DNA of 64,000 nucleotides. Origin: Episyrphus balteatus (lineage: Eukaryota; Arthropoda; Insecta; Diptera; Syrphidae). The stretch is from NCBI RefSeq assembly GCF_945859705.1, contig NC_079137.1, positions 29,569,322-29,633,321 of the forward strand, read 5' to 3'. Below the pieces are notes generated by a model, which was not told the DNA's origin, made no database searches, and worked only from the letters and a program-made list of their open reading frames with translations. Each line of letters begins with the position of its first letter. Position 1 is the first letter of the stretch. This document shows positions 27,401-39,546 of this stretch, one piece after another. A program made the translations under genes and the position numbers.

Positions 27401-28695
27401 ACAAAAGTGATCATGAAATCATACGTCGCAGCGCTCTAGATTGACCCAGAACAAAATTTCAAGCCTACAACTGGTTTAAGATATTTCATTCCCGGAGTTT
27501 TTAAAGCTGCATTTCTTTTAAACTTCCCCATCGTATTTTCAATTGATTTCTATTAATTTTGGCAATTACCACTTACTTTTACACACAAAACACTTTAACG
27601 ATATGAACGATAAAAATGCGTAACTTGAATTTTTTCTTTGCTTTCAATCTCCCGTTTTCTTATCAGCTCACATGTGTTTGCTACATTAAAAACATATCCC
27701 ACTGAATGTACCTATGTTTATCTGGACAACAAAAAACATAAAAAACAGTTTAGTAATCTTTAAATAACTAATCATAAAAAACCGTTGTATGGCGTATGAG
27801 TGATTTTTTTTTTCACGAGAAATAGAAAACCTAAAACTTTCATAAAATTTAGTTAAGCGCCTATGAGCAGCTAAATGGTTTTGTATTACAAAAACAAATA
27901 TTCAATCTAACTTATTTAGTGCAAACTATTACAGAATATAACACGGTTACTTTATTAAAATCATTAAAACTTAAAAAAATTCAAAGAAATACGACACGAA
28001 TTTAAACAAAACATTTAAAAATTTATTTAAGTTTAAGAGTGAATGTGGGCTCATACTTAACGCCTCGTTTCGTTCAAGCCCTTATTGGGAAACCCTATAG
28101 AAAAATCATTAAGCTCGAATATATACAAATTGTATTTTAGATCTCAAGTGCTTCATTATTATTATTTCGAATTAATAAAATTTCTTTTCTTTTATTTTTA
28201 GGTAAGCCACATCATACTTAAATATATATATATATAAAATAAGTGAGTATAAATGACCGTATTGTGTAAGAAACCAAATCATTAAAATATGATTCTTAAT
28301 AAGTTCGTTTTTATATAGGTAGGTACTTGTAATACCTTTTGGATTAGTGAAATATGCATGGTTAAAAAAAAATACATAATGGCCTTAAAATACAAAAACT
28401 TCTCCTAATTAAAATAAAGCCTTTATTCGTTAAGTTTATTGTATTTTGTAGGAACTCTCATTGTCTTTATTAAAAAAAGAAGAAAATACTGAACAAAATA
28501 TCGTAAGTTCAATACAAAAAAAAAAACATCTAAAAAAGTGTGTTGGAAGCGAGACCGTTTCTTTCTTTAAAAATGCAATCTATTTACAATAATCATACAA
28601 GTATGATATATCTTATTCTGATTCTCACTCCAGCAATGATTCCACCCATTTTTGGATTGGATTTGGAAAACAACTGCCTTTTAATCAGAGTCATC

Positions 28696-28910
28696 ACTTA
28701 AGGTCCCAAAATACTTCCTTGTGGTACCCCGGAAATTAGTTCACGGCAATTGGAAGTCGGAAATCTCAGAGTCATCTTACATATTGTTGCGGTTTTCTAA
28801 GAATGATTTTCTCCATATTGTTGCTTTGCAACTTAAACCAATACGACTTAGTTTACTTATCAAAATTTAGGTGTTGACGGAGTCAAAAGCTTTTTCTAGA
28901 TCAACTTAAA
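28696..28910 (-). pseudogene. LINE reverse transcriptase palm fragment
   Basis: On the minus strand, 28871-28905 reads VDLEKAFDSVNT, the first catalytic Asp block of LINE reverse transcriptases. About 145 bases further on, 28701-28732 reads SGVPQGSILGP, the next conserved block. The spacing is shorter than usual, and stops and frameshifts lie between, so part has been deleted. Neither the YxDD box nor the endonuclease is seen. It is an isolated dead fragment. Confidence 0.8.
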
Positions 28911-29340
28911 TTTTTGAAACTTATCTCTTACATTTTAAACAGTTTCGTCATTCTGCCACATGTCATTGTTTTAAATTTACCCCCGTTACGTTATCTATTA
29001 TATTTTATTCATGCACTTTTATACTCGTAATTATAAAATATAAAGAGTTAAACTTATCAGTCTAAATATTTTTTTTTTTAAATTTACAATAGGTAAACAT
29101 TAGGGGAACTTATTAACAGCTTATATTATCTGATGAGATGTAAATGTACAAACGGAAAGTAAAAAACAGAAAAAAAAAGTAAAAGTGAATTTGCGTTTAG
29201 CAACTGTGTGAGCCATAGCTGCAAGCGAAAAGATAACATGGCAAAAAATACAAGTTGAAATAGTTTGTTCATAACCAAACTAAAGCCCCACAGGCTGTGA
29301 GTTGAAAAAGTTGAATAAAAATTTAAATCATTTTAAATCT

Positions 29341-29465
29341 CATAAAACTAAAACAATTTTTTTTTTCAATTTTTAAAAAACATTATTCCAATAGGAAATT
29401 TAATTCTCTACAAAAAGTTTTATATGCAATATATCAAAATTTTGCTTGGTTTACGAGGTATATTG
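29341..29465 (+). repeat. Dispersed repeat, copy A
   Basis: The core ataggaaatttaattctcta at 29391-29410 and the following cttggttta region align with 31940-32070. The core also matches 29946-29975 and, inverted, 11981-12012. Boundaries are unclear. Confidence 0.5.
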
Positions 29466-31959
29466 AAAAAACCAAAAAGGGGGCTTTTGCACCCCTATCT
29501 TCAGTTTTCACCCTCTCATTTAATAGCACTCCGCGGTTTTATCTTCTTTTATAACCCATTCAACAATTCCTGCAATAAAAACCCGTGAACGTCTTAGTTC
29601 CTTTCTAAACTACATAATCAATAGCCTATATAATCAAATTCTCATGAATTTCAAATTGAAAAAGTACTTAATCTAAAATAGGTTCTTAATTTTTTAAATA
29701 ATATTTAATAAATTTATTGTTACTATTTTGAACAACTTAGACACTTAGTCTGTAGTTAATTAAATTACTGTGAACACTATGGTGGGTCAAAAAAAATTTA
29801 ATAACATTAAATATGAGCTCTTAATATTAATGGGAAGATCCTAAGCTTCGCAAATTTCCATTTTTACATCAATCTCATATGAAAAAAATCATTTTTTTAT
29901 CAATTATTGACTATTTAGCAAATTTCTTTACATATTTTTGTATATAATTGAACGCTCTACAAAAAAGGCCTTGTAAACTTTTTTCGTTTATCTAACCGTT
30001 TAAAAGATATTCGAGGTCCAAAGTTTGAGAAAATCATAAAGAATTCGTTTTTTTTTCTTAATTTTGTAACAAAAAGAAAAATGATAATAACCCTGGTTAA
30101 CAAAATAAAATTTATTTTTTGTTGCCAAAAGCAAACTATACTTTTCTGAATGTGCTGAACTCGAATCCGTAGTCAGACAAAAATAATCGGCTGCCGTTTT
30201 TGAAATATGTATTACCGTTAGAAAATGCAAAGTTTTTTTTCAACAGAATGAATTAAACATAATTGCAATCGCGATCTCAAAAACACTTGTTTTTAGAACT
30301 CGATCAAATAAGAAGACTAAATTTTTTAATTGATATAAGCTATCATGACAGAAAAAAAAATAAAAAGTTTGTATAAACAGAAGCCATAAATGGTTAGAAC
30401 CTAGATATATTTTAGGACATTCATTCGTATCTATCAACACAAACAATAAATAAGAAGATTCAAATCACGTACCATTCGTGAGATTTATTTTTCAGTGATT
30501 GAATTTCTATATAATATTGGTCTGGTTGTGCTGCGTATCTATAGAACTAGATTGTCATCAGTCAGGGAACAACCGGAGGCGAGAACAAAGTATTAATCAT
30601 TTAACAGAACATTAAGCAACGAAATGACCTGGGTTCCGGGTGGGTACCTACCCTTTTGTATTTGTGGACTTAAAAAAAGCTCGCTCCTCTCCTCGCTTGG
30701 GTTGTTGGTAGGTATATCAAAGTTTTCATCTGATATTAATGTAAGTATTATCCTTGAATGAACAAAAGAACTCAACAAAAAAAAAATAGTATACATCTAC
30801 TCTAAAATATCTATACCTTCATACATACAAAGTTTTAATTCATTCTCCCAAGCACATGACGTACATTTATATGTATTTTTTTTAGTTTTTTGTTGTGCAG
30901 TGTTTTTTATCCCTTTTTTTAACAGAACTGCGTGCAAATTTCAAATTATACATTTTGCTTTTGTGTAAGGATTTGAATAGCGCGAACATGGCGAGAATAT
31001 ATAAATTCATTTCCTATTTTGCGAGAGGATGTTTAAAATAATTGGTTCTAGTCAAAATATTCATTTTTCTATGCACAGCACATGTGAATGTGTGAATGTA
31101 CGAGTATGTACATATATGGGAATGGATTCTTTACAAAATATGCTACATACATTAGTAGATGAAAATTTAAATTCAGTTTTTTTTTTGGTTTTCAATTGAA
31201 AATAGTTCAAAAATGTTCGTTCACAGAGAGCTTTATAGAAAATACTCCTTTTTTGTTTTGTCTCGCAGACCATTTTCAAATATTATTTAGGGTGGGATAA
31301 ACTACTGCTTTTCAAATATTAAATCAACTTTGAATTTGATTTTCACTGGTGACACAATAATAGTACAATACACAGTTTGATTTGTTCAACTAATAACACT
31401 GCTTTACAGCCAAAATGGACACTCAATCCCACTATTTTTTTCTTACATACTTTAGAAGTTGTAATTAGGAGTTTTGTATTTATTTATTTTTATCAATTTA
31501 TACCTCTATTTTCTAAAAAATAATCTCATATGATATCGTTTATCCTAAATCCCGAAAGTATTTTTTTATTTTATAAAATGTTTCAAATGAAAATAGATTT
31601 ACTATTTGTTTTGCATTAAGTGGTTTCATGGTTTAAATTAATGACAATAATGATAAAAAGTAATTTTAAATAAAAAGTGCATACAATAAAAACACTGCTA
31701 AACACCATTTTTTTTTTTAAATATGTGTTAAAGAAAAATGGTTCAAAAAGACCAAAAACAGTAGCTTTTGAAAGTCCATATTTTATCCAATTTTAGCCGT
31801 GTTCAATTTTTGTGACCATTATGTTGAAAGATAAAGTATCTTTTTCCTCCTTTATATGTTCAATATCTATAAATGGTCAAATGATAAAATTAGACTATTT
31901 AGTAAAAACACAAAAAATTTCGTTTTTTCTCTTTTATGAATAGTTTTTTACAATATTTC

Positions 31960-32075
31960 AAATTTAGTTTTTTTAAAGGACACTTATCGATAGGAAATTT
32001 AATAATCTACCAAAAAGTACTTAATATAAATTTTCAAATTTGGTTTGCTTTTCAAGTTATAGACAAAAACTCAAT
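31960..32075 (+). repeat. Dispersed repeat, copy B
   Basis: The core gataggaaatttaataatct at 31989-32008, followed by accaaaaagt and a caaatttggtttgc string, matches copy A with about 70-75 percent identity by eye. Edges are not defined. Confidence 0.5.
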
Positions 32076-33175
32076 AAGTAACAGAAAAAGTCGAAAATAA
32101 TGATCGTTACAAAAATGGTCATATCCTTATAATTTATCCATAGATTTTGAAGAAAATTATCATTTCATCTTTGCCAGAAAGTGAACTATACACAAAAAAA
32201 AAACTATGAAGATTCGAAAGATTTTGATTCTTTCTTTCAGTAATAAAGTTTTTTTTTGCAGAAATTTTCTTTAAAAATTCGATTTTCTTTAAAAGTTTTA
32301 ATACATTGCACTTAAACATCTGGAGTGACCCAGAAAAGTTGTTCCAGCGTTGTTGATTATTTACTCAGCTTTCAGTCGCCAGCTTTTCTGTTCAGATTAG
32401 TCGTTTATTACTCGAGATATAGCCCGAATACTAATTAGGCTGGAAAAAACAACAAAAAAAAACTTTGAAAAATCATTTCTCGAAAACCTATCCATAAATA
32501 TTTTTGTTGATAAGATTTTCGAGTTTCCTGTGCTCAAATCTATACGACAAGTATAACGGCACTTGGTGTCCCAAAAATTTTATTTTTTTGTTAACTAGTG
32601 TAATAGTAGAATAAAAAAATAGTTAAGTCGTAGACAATTTTCATATTTGAATACATTCATATTTAACTTACTATAAAAACAGACCATAATAATAAGGAGA
32701 GTAAGTTTGACACTTTAATTGCAAATGTGCAAAATTTTTTGTGTATCAAAGTTTCGCAAAAGATTTTTAGGCTATTGCATTTTGATTTCAGAACTTGAGA
32801 GCTTAGTACTTGACAGTTAGTACCAGTCGTGCATTGTCTTCTATACAAAAAGGTATTTTGAATGTGAAGGCTTCTTCGAATTTTCTTGCTTTTCAACAAT
32901 TTAATCGTATCGCAGAACAGCCCCAAAGTTGTAAAGCATATGTCGAGACACTTTTTAATTTATAATTTGTTCTGAGTAACTAGTACATTTATCTTAATTT
33001 ATTATTTAATTAATCGCATTTATTTTTAACGTGTGGATTCCATTCTGATTTCACGTCAAGAGTCATCCCGAGAAATGTTGCCCCATTTGTTTGAGGTATA
33101 TCGCGTGTAAACAAGGGTACAAAATTATGTACTGAAAAATCGCAACAAAAGTTACGCATGCACAATAGTGTTTCT

Positions 33176-33900
33176 ACTGAAAACTCGAGGTGGGAAACGA
33201 CAGAAATTTGAATTTTTGGGGATTTTATGGGACTTTGAATTTTTCAGTACATATTTAGTTTTTTTTTTTTTTTTTTAATATCTCCTAAACCTAGGGTAGA
33301 CAAACGACTATTTTGGGTATACGTAAATACTTCGAGATGGACAAACGACAGAAATTTGAATTTTTGGAGATTTTATGGGACTCTGAATTTTTCAGTACAA
33401 ATTTTTTTTTTTAATATCTCCTAAACGTATGGTAGACAAACGATGATTTGTTTGCTTGTATCCATTTCTCGAGGTGGAAAAACGATTGCCGTTTGAATTT
33501 TTGAAAAAAAGTAATTTTTAGGGATTTTAGGAACTTTGTAATTTTCAGTAGGTACACTGTGGTGTATGCGTATTTTTTTTTTTTTTTTTGATATTTTGAA
33601 AATTTGTTCTTTTGAATGTCTCCTAAACCGATGATTTTTGGTTTGTATCCATTTCTCGAAGTGGTCAAACGATGGCAGTTTGAATATTTGAAAAAAAAAA
33701 ATGATTTTTGGGGATTTTTCAGAGAAAAATTTGTTTTTTGAAAATCTCTTAAAGGGAGGGTTAAACGAAATTAGAACTCTAGGTGGACAAACAATATACA
33801 TACGTATATCTCAAAATTTGAGCGTTGTAGACGATTTTTCATTTTTCAGACTTCCTATAAAAAAAAAAAGAATTTGCTCTAAAATTTGGATGGACAAACG
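33176..33900 (+). repeat. Degenerate tandem array, about four 135-190-bp units
   Basis: Units begin near 33185, 33331, 33466 and 33652. Each starts with a ctcgaggtgg-like string (cttcgagatgg, ttctcgaggtgg, ttctcgaagtgg), followed by a caaacga-like motif and tttgaattttt. Most then have a ggggattt stretch, a T run and a tctcctaaac motif. Unit length varies mainly through the T runs. Minus-strand frames across the array (for example 33421-33801) simply follow the repeat and are not genes. Confidence 0.75.
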
Positions 33901-35500
33901 AAAAAGACAAGTTTGATTCAACGCAGTTCTGGCTTTACGGAGCTGACTTTCTTCGCATATTTTTTTTTATTTTATGCATGGATAATCCTAAAAAGCTAAG
34001 TTATGTGCAACAATTTTAGATCAAAAAAAAAACTCAATAGCGGTTTAATACCAAAATTATATATACAGCTCATTGTGCTGTATTTTTCTTGGACATTTTT
34101 ATCGTTTGAGAGTTTTAAATTTCACCAGGCATAAACATTTGGAAAAAATTAGAACTTCAACATTTTCGACACTTGGAGAATGGGTATGATGTCTTTGTGA
34201 AAGTTTTCACACTGTTTCTTCTTTCGAAAAAATCCGAAATTCATTCATTAATTTCGAGCTGCTCAAATCAAACCTGTCAATTTCTAAAAAAAAGTCAAGA
34301 AATTCGTGTAAAATTCAAGTAAAAGATAAATAAAGTTTTAGTTGTAAGCGTCTTCTAATTTTCTTTCCATGTGGTGTGTGTCAATGAGCGTGCATTTTAT
34401 TCATTAAAGTTGCATTTTTTTGTCCAAAGTGTACTTAATTCAAAACTTATATTCAAATACAATTCCGTCTATTAAACAAATTTAACGGCTGGATGCATTT
34501 TCATTATTGCAATATGGGAGTATTTCATATTCCCTTAAAGGTGGAGTAAGCAGGTATATAATTTATTATTACACCTAGTCATGTAGTTAATATGTATGTC
34601 AAAAATTACCATATTTCCAAAAAGTATATTCTGAATTAGCTATTTAAAGCCTTCAATAATATTAACTGACGCTCGTAGTCATTGCAAATATTATGTATTC
34701 GCTTACATTACTAATACTTTTTTCTCGAAAATTGTGTAAATCGAATAATTTAATAGAATACGCATTACAATTACATCAAGTTAATATAATAACAGCTTTT
34801 CCAGTAAAATGAAATGAGATTGTGCTTCTGCTCTCAAACCCATACATATATGTATAAATGTACATATACATATGTATGTATTTTTTCAAACGTTAGGATA
34901 CTTTTTTTTTACACGAGACAATCTAGAAACATCTCTATTGTGTGGAATTCCAATTCATTATTTGATACCAATCACCCTTCTCTTTATGCTCGTGTTTGAA
35001 ATTCCTTTTTTTTTTTGTGAACCTTTTTAAAGCTTGGTTCGTTTCTATTGAATTATGCAAATGACATTTATTGATTTTATTTTATACATTTTTTTTAAAC
35101 ACCAACCTATCAACCATACCTAAAATACTATTAAAAAATTTATATGTTTGTTTATTTGTTCAGTAATAAGTGCATTTTGGCAAAGAATAAATGATAAAAT
35201 AATAATAATTAGTATCTATTTAAGTTTAAAATCTTGTAAAGAATTGAGAAGGTATTGAATTTGCTCATCATAGACTCATATCGAATTGATTCAATTAAAA
35301 TTTCAAATGAATGAAGGAAGGTATGTATATTATGTATATCAATTAGAATGAGAAATAAATTGTTAGATACCTACATAAATACACCCCTAGATTTAAATAT
35401 AAAACTTAAAAGCACTCTTTTAGATATTGATGCTGGGAGAATTATTGTACAGGGTGGCAAATAAAAAAAGTATGGGTAAAAATAGTTTTAGAGGTAATAT
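33901..35500. other. AT-rich non-coding stretch, no gene recognised
   Basis: Nothing identifiable apart from an ACATATATG-type microsatellite near 34840-34880. Confidence 0.45.
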
Positions 35501-35505
35501 TATGA

Positions 35506-36520
35506 AGCGTTAAGAATGAGAAGGGGTAAAGTGACATTTTTGAACTTTTTTATTTTTTTTCCAGCGAATAAACGGATAAAAAGATAACTTAAATTTTGGT
35601 GGTATTGCCATTTATTAAGTGTCTTTAGTTTATAAGTTAGCCTTACATCATTTTTTAACGACTTCCAAAAAAGAGGGGGTATTCAATTCGTCTATATTTT
35701 TTACTTGCGATATAGGTACTATATATCAAGTTATGCATTCGTACAAAAAAAAAAAGTTGAGATTGAGACATTTTTCCATGACATTACGATGATAGAGAAT
35801 GCCAAAAAAGTGGGTTCTGGAAGTCCGTCTGTCTGTAAACGATGCTACAGCCTAAACGGATGGACCGATTGATTTCAAACTTGGTATGTAGCGTTATTTG
35901 GCGACTCTCCAGAGGGGTTTTTGGAATTAATTTTTTTGGACCAAAAATAACGGTACTTGTCATATACCGATTTAAGTAAAATTGAAATATCTCGAAAACG
36001 GCTCCAACGATTTTGTTAAAAAAATTCAAGTGTAAGTTTCAAGAAAAGGTCTATCTTTCAATAAAAAAATTTATTTTGAGAATCATTAACGATACCTGCC
36101 ATAGAACTGTTTTTTTTTTTTTTTATCCAATTTGCTCCGAAACTACTTATTCGATTTCAACGAAACTTTTTGTAGAAAAAGTATTTATATAATTTTAATA
36201 GAAGCCAAAAATTTAATTTCGAAAAAAATAATTTTTGAATTTTTAAAAAAATTTTGAAATTTTTTTTTTGAAAAATCATATTTTCGTTTTTTTTTAAATT
36301 TTAGTTTTTATATAGATATCTACATTTCCCAAATTTCTAAATAAAAAGTCTTAAAAATTTAAGAAACTTAAACTTAAAAGCAAGTTCGTGCGGCCCAGTC
36401 GTGCATTTTATTTTTTCTAAATCTCTCATTTTCATACAAAAAGCCGTAAACCTAAAACTTTAAACGACGATTATTCAAAACTCGAAATATGTCACTTAAC
36501 CCCTTCTCATTCTCAACGTT
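35506..36520. repeat. 1-kb unit bounded by 31-bp inverted repeats
   Basis: 35506-35536 and 36490-36520 are inverted copies, sharing gaatgagaagggg and gtgaca with a few mismatches. The interior has a ccgtctgtctgtaaacg string near 35823 and several cgatttcaacgaaac-like strings (near 35870 and 36155). No transposase was found and no target duplication could be defined. It may be a non-autonomous DNA element or an inverted duplication. Confidence 0.5.
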
Positions 36521-36529
36521 TCATTTGTT

Positions 36530-37640
36530 TTTGTTTCAGCTGGGAGTTACATTTATGTAGGTATATAAATTGGCCAAGAATGTTTCATATTCTTAAACTT
36601 GATGTCTTATGTTAATTTTGTACACTTTTGGTTTCAGCTGATGTCTTTTAAAGAAATATTTTGAAGATCTAAGCAAACTACAGGCGATATTGTCTGATTT
36701 GCTAGAGAAAAATATTCTAAGGTGTTGTTTTGCAATGGACTGGCAATGGCTTTCTGCAATATTGAATTGGGTTGTCCATAATTTATTTGAAACAAATCGT
36801 TGTCAAGGAGAATAACGATTAATAATATTTTGAGTTGTTAACATTTGATTAACGTTGGTATTCCCCAATGCTTTGTTTTGCCTTTTTTATTTTTATTAAT
36901 TCCTTTTTCTTGAAACATCTAAAGGGGAAAATAATAGCGTACGACGATGACATTGCTTTGTCTTTAAAGAGACAAATTATTTGAACATATCCTTCGCCTT
37001 AAATTAGGTTTTAGAATGCTTTACCTGAGTTTAGTTCACAAGCAGGGATAGTATTTTGCTAACATTGCCTTTTTTGAGTAATCGTAAGAAAATACCAACT
37101 TTATACAAACATGTTACATCTCCTCGTGTCTCGCATCGAATTGTGTCTCGAATCGAAAAAAAAAAACAAACTAGAATTTTTGAAAATTTTGAACTTTCAA
37201 GTTCTACGGAGACTTGCTTCAGAGTTAAAAAAGAAATGTGGCATGGAAGAAAGTAATACGCTATGATACTATTGAGCTTGAACTTCCAAGTCAAGAATTG
37301 GTACATTAACTTGTACATAAACATTGAAGAAACTTAATTCTCTGGTATTTGTGAACCATTATATGAACGCACTGGATTTACAGCAGAACCAAATCTTCTC
37401 CCACAAAATATTTGAAGGAAGTACAAAATTAGAAACTTTACTTTAAAATCTGCAATAGTGAACCTAAACCTTGTTGAAAATGTTTGGGTAATACCTATTC
37501 CAAGACTCCGAACCGTTTTGTTTTGTTATTTTACTTTATGAATAAAAAGGCCACTAAACAAATAATATAAGAAATAAAATATTTTTTAGGAAAACTTGCT
37601 TTAAATTCATTTCATAGATCAATTTTGCATCTTTCTTTAT
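36530..37640. other. Non-coding stretch before the errantivirus
   Basis: No gene recognised. Short scraps near 36660-36960 and 37190-37260 give peptides hinting at retroelement or transposase debris, but none is long enough to assign. Confidence 0.4.
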
Positions 37641-37647
37641 GTGTATA

Positions 37648-37964
37648 AGTTAACACGATCTCCTAGGTCGTCAGCGGAAGCGACGGTCGTGTATGTCGTC
37701 GTCGTCGTCGTCGCGTCGTCAATATCATCGCCGACATACAACATTATATGCTGACACAACGACTTCTATAAACGAAGTCGTTCACACCGTCGTCAGCCAC
37801 AAAAAAGATAGAAAGCAATGTGATATTTTGCACACGCTGCAAAATATTATAATTGCTGCACCAGCAGCAGGGTAGAATAGAATTAGCTTAGAACTTAAGT
37901 CTTCAGTCTTTAAAGAGATTCGAATAAAATATCATATACCAAATACAAACGTATTATTATTACT
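37648..37964 (+). repeat. 5' LTR
   Basis: It starts AGTTAACACGATC and ends attattact. Inside are a (GTC)n tract around 37695-37720, a polyadenylation-type AATAAA at 37923 and no obvious TATA box near the expected start. It matches 43427-43743 without a difference that I could see. An open frame at 37693-37875 recurs in the 3' LTR and is a by-product of the LTR sequence. Confidence 0.95.
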
Positions 37965-37975
37965 GGCGCCCAACT
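37964..37975 (+). other. Primer-binding site (tRNA-Lys-like)
   Basis: TGGCGCCCAAC begins at the last base of the 5' LTR. The TGGCGCC start is the complement of the 3' CCA end of a tRNA, of the tRNA-Lys type used by many gypsy-group elements. Confidence 0.75.
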
Positions 37976-38185
37976 TATAAAGAAGCTGAACCCACCAAGA
38001 AGCTGAACCAAGATTATTTGGAAATAATTAAATATTTTATTGAAGCTGCATCATATTTTATTAAATAAATTCGGAAATGTAAGAAAAAATTATTATTTTA
38101 TCAAATTAAGTATTACATCATCAAATTAATTTATTATCTTAACATAACAGTGTAAGCAAGTGTTATTTTGTGCTTATGAAATTTC

Positions 38186-39535
38186 ATGGGAGATTCTAGT
38201 AAAAGCTTAGATGAAGCTTTAGAAAGACTAGGATATTTAAGAATTAGTGGTCATATAGTAACTAAAGAACAGAAAGAAGCAATGAACGCGGCAGAATTAA
38301 AAATTGTGATTGAGGCTGCCGTTCGTGGTGCTTTAACTACACAAAAGGAGGAGTTCGAAAAAAAACTTAATGAAACTATTGAGTTTTTAAGTGTTAGTAA
38401 TAATAGTGAAAATAAAATAGAAGTTTTTAAGGATATTGAAATTAGAGAGGGTGTTAAATGTGAGGAAACCCTAGACATAGTCAAATCGTTGCCCGAATTC
38501 GAGGGAAAACAGGGCACTTATGTTTCTTGGCGTCAAGCCGTACACGCCGCCTATAAAGTATTTGAGAAATACGATGGTAGTTCCAGGCACTATCAAGCGG
38601 TTGGGATAATTAGAAACAAAATAAGAGGTCCGGCCGATGCCGCTCTAGCTTCATTCAATACAGTTTTAAATTTTAAAGCTATTATAGCTAGGCTAGATTT
38701 TACGTACGCCGATGTTCGTCCGATTTATTTAATTGAGCAAGAACTCAGTACATTGCGGCAAGGGAACTTTACCGTTCTAGAATATTATGACGAGATTGAA
38801 AAAAAGCTTACCCTCCTTACAAACAAAACTAATATGTCATATGACAGTGCATTAGCCACTGCTTTCAACGAAAAATATAGATCTGACGCTCTGCGAGTGT
38901 TTATATCAGGTTTGAGGAAACCATTGAGTGACGTTTTATTTTCGGCTCGTCCAACTGACTTGCCCAAAGCACTAGCATTGGCTCAAGAAATAGAGTCGAA
39001 CAACGAAAGGTACTTATTTGCAACAAATTTTGCACGTAATTTTGAAGAAAAACGCTCACAGAATAAATATCAAAATAAAAATTACTACGGTAATAACTTT
39101 GACAATCAGGCTAATAACTCTAAAAAGAATCCTTATTTCAGTCAAGATAGATCGAAGAACAGTCAATTTCTTTCAAATAATAATAATAATAATCATCAAT
39201 ATAAAATTAGTAATGAGCCTGTTGAGGAAATGGATGTTGACCCAACATCTTCGCGATTTAGACAGCCTACAAGCTTTGAACAAAACAAAAGTGGTATCAA
39301 TTCATACAACAAAAGCCAAGTGTTCAAAAGACCAAATAGTGTTCAGAGACAATCTGGACAAAGACGTCAGAGGTTAAATCACATCTGGCAGGATAATCCT
39401 TCTCAGAGGGAAGAGTTTGACTATCAGTCCTTGGCAGAATCACAATCAAATGAATTTGAAAGTGAAATACCAAATTCTGACTACGTCCATTTTTTAGGGG
39501 AAGATCCCTCCTTCCATTCATCCAGCGAAAAGTAG
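38186..39535 (+). CDS. gag: Errantivirus Gag
   Basis: Gag forms the particle that packages the element RNA. The ATG at 38186 follows a leader of about 220 bases and opens a 449-codon frame. Residues about 90-270 carry the capsid-like region, with SLPEFEGKQGTYVSWRQAV, a RNKIRGPADAAL block and LEYYDEIEKKL. These are shared in pattern with the gag at 63537. The C-terminal third is rich in Asn, Gln, Ser and basic residues. It has no CCHC zinc knuckle, as is usual in this group, so RNA binding probably relies on the basic tail. The frame ends TAG at 39533-39535. Pol lies in the -1 frame and is open upstream of its first ATG, so it is probably expressed by ribosomal -1 frameshifting near the gag end. 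No classical slippery heptamer is evident there. Confidence 0.93.
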   Translation: MGDSSKSLDEALERLGYLRISGHIVTKEQKEAMNAAELKIVIEAAVRGALTTQKEEFEKKLNETIEFLSVSNNSENKIEVFKDIEIREGVKCEETLDIVKSLPEFEGKQGTYVSWRQAVHAAYKVFEKYDGSSRHYQAVGIIRNKIRGPADAALASFNTVLNFKAIIARLDFTYADVRPIYLIEQELSTLRQGNFTVLEYYDEIEKKLTLLTNKTNMSYDSALATAFNEKYRSDALRVFISGLRKPLSDVLFSARPTDLPKALALAQEIESNNERYLFATNFARNFEEKRSQNKYQNKNYYGNNFDNQANNSKKNPYFSQDRSKNSQFLSNNNNNNHQYKISNEPVEEMDVDPTSSRFRQPTSFEQNKSGINSYNKSQVFKRPNSVQRQSGQRRQRLNHIWQDNPSQREEFDYQSLAESQSNEFESEIPNSDYVHFLGEDPSFHSSSEK

Positions 39536-39546
39536 GAGGGATATTA

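Larger units (their letters stand above)
20685..28690. other. 8-kb non-coding stretch, no gene recognised
   Basis: Frames here are short and mostly open with non-ATG codons or run through simple repeats (CAG/TTG repeats at 22260-22400). The less AT-rich parts are near 21050-21240, 22050-22530 and 26330-26520. Near 22069 there is a TATAAA followed downstream by a GAGAGAGA stretch, which might be a promoter, but no transcript or coding exon can be tied to it. A 17-C run lies at 24418-24434. The stretch could be part of a large intron. Confidence 0.4.
28911..33175. other. AT-rich stretch with diverged dispersed repeats
   Basis: No gene recognised. Three copies of one diverged repeat lie here, at about 29391-29430, 29946-29975 and 31990-32020. 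They share a core of aggaaattnaa then ctctacaaaaa, and the first and third align over about 90 bp. Frames of up to about 87 codons open in AT-rich DNA and show no domain. Confidence 0.45.
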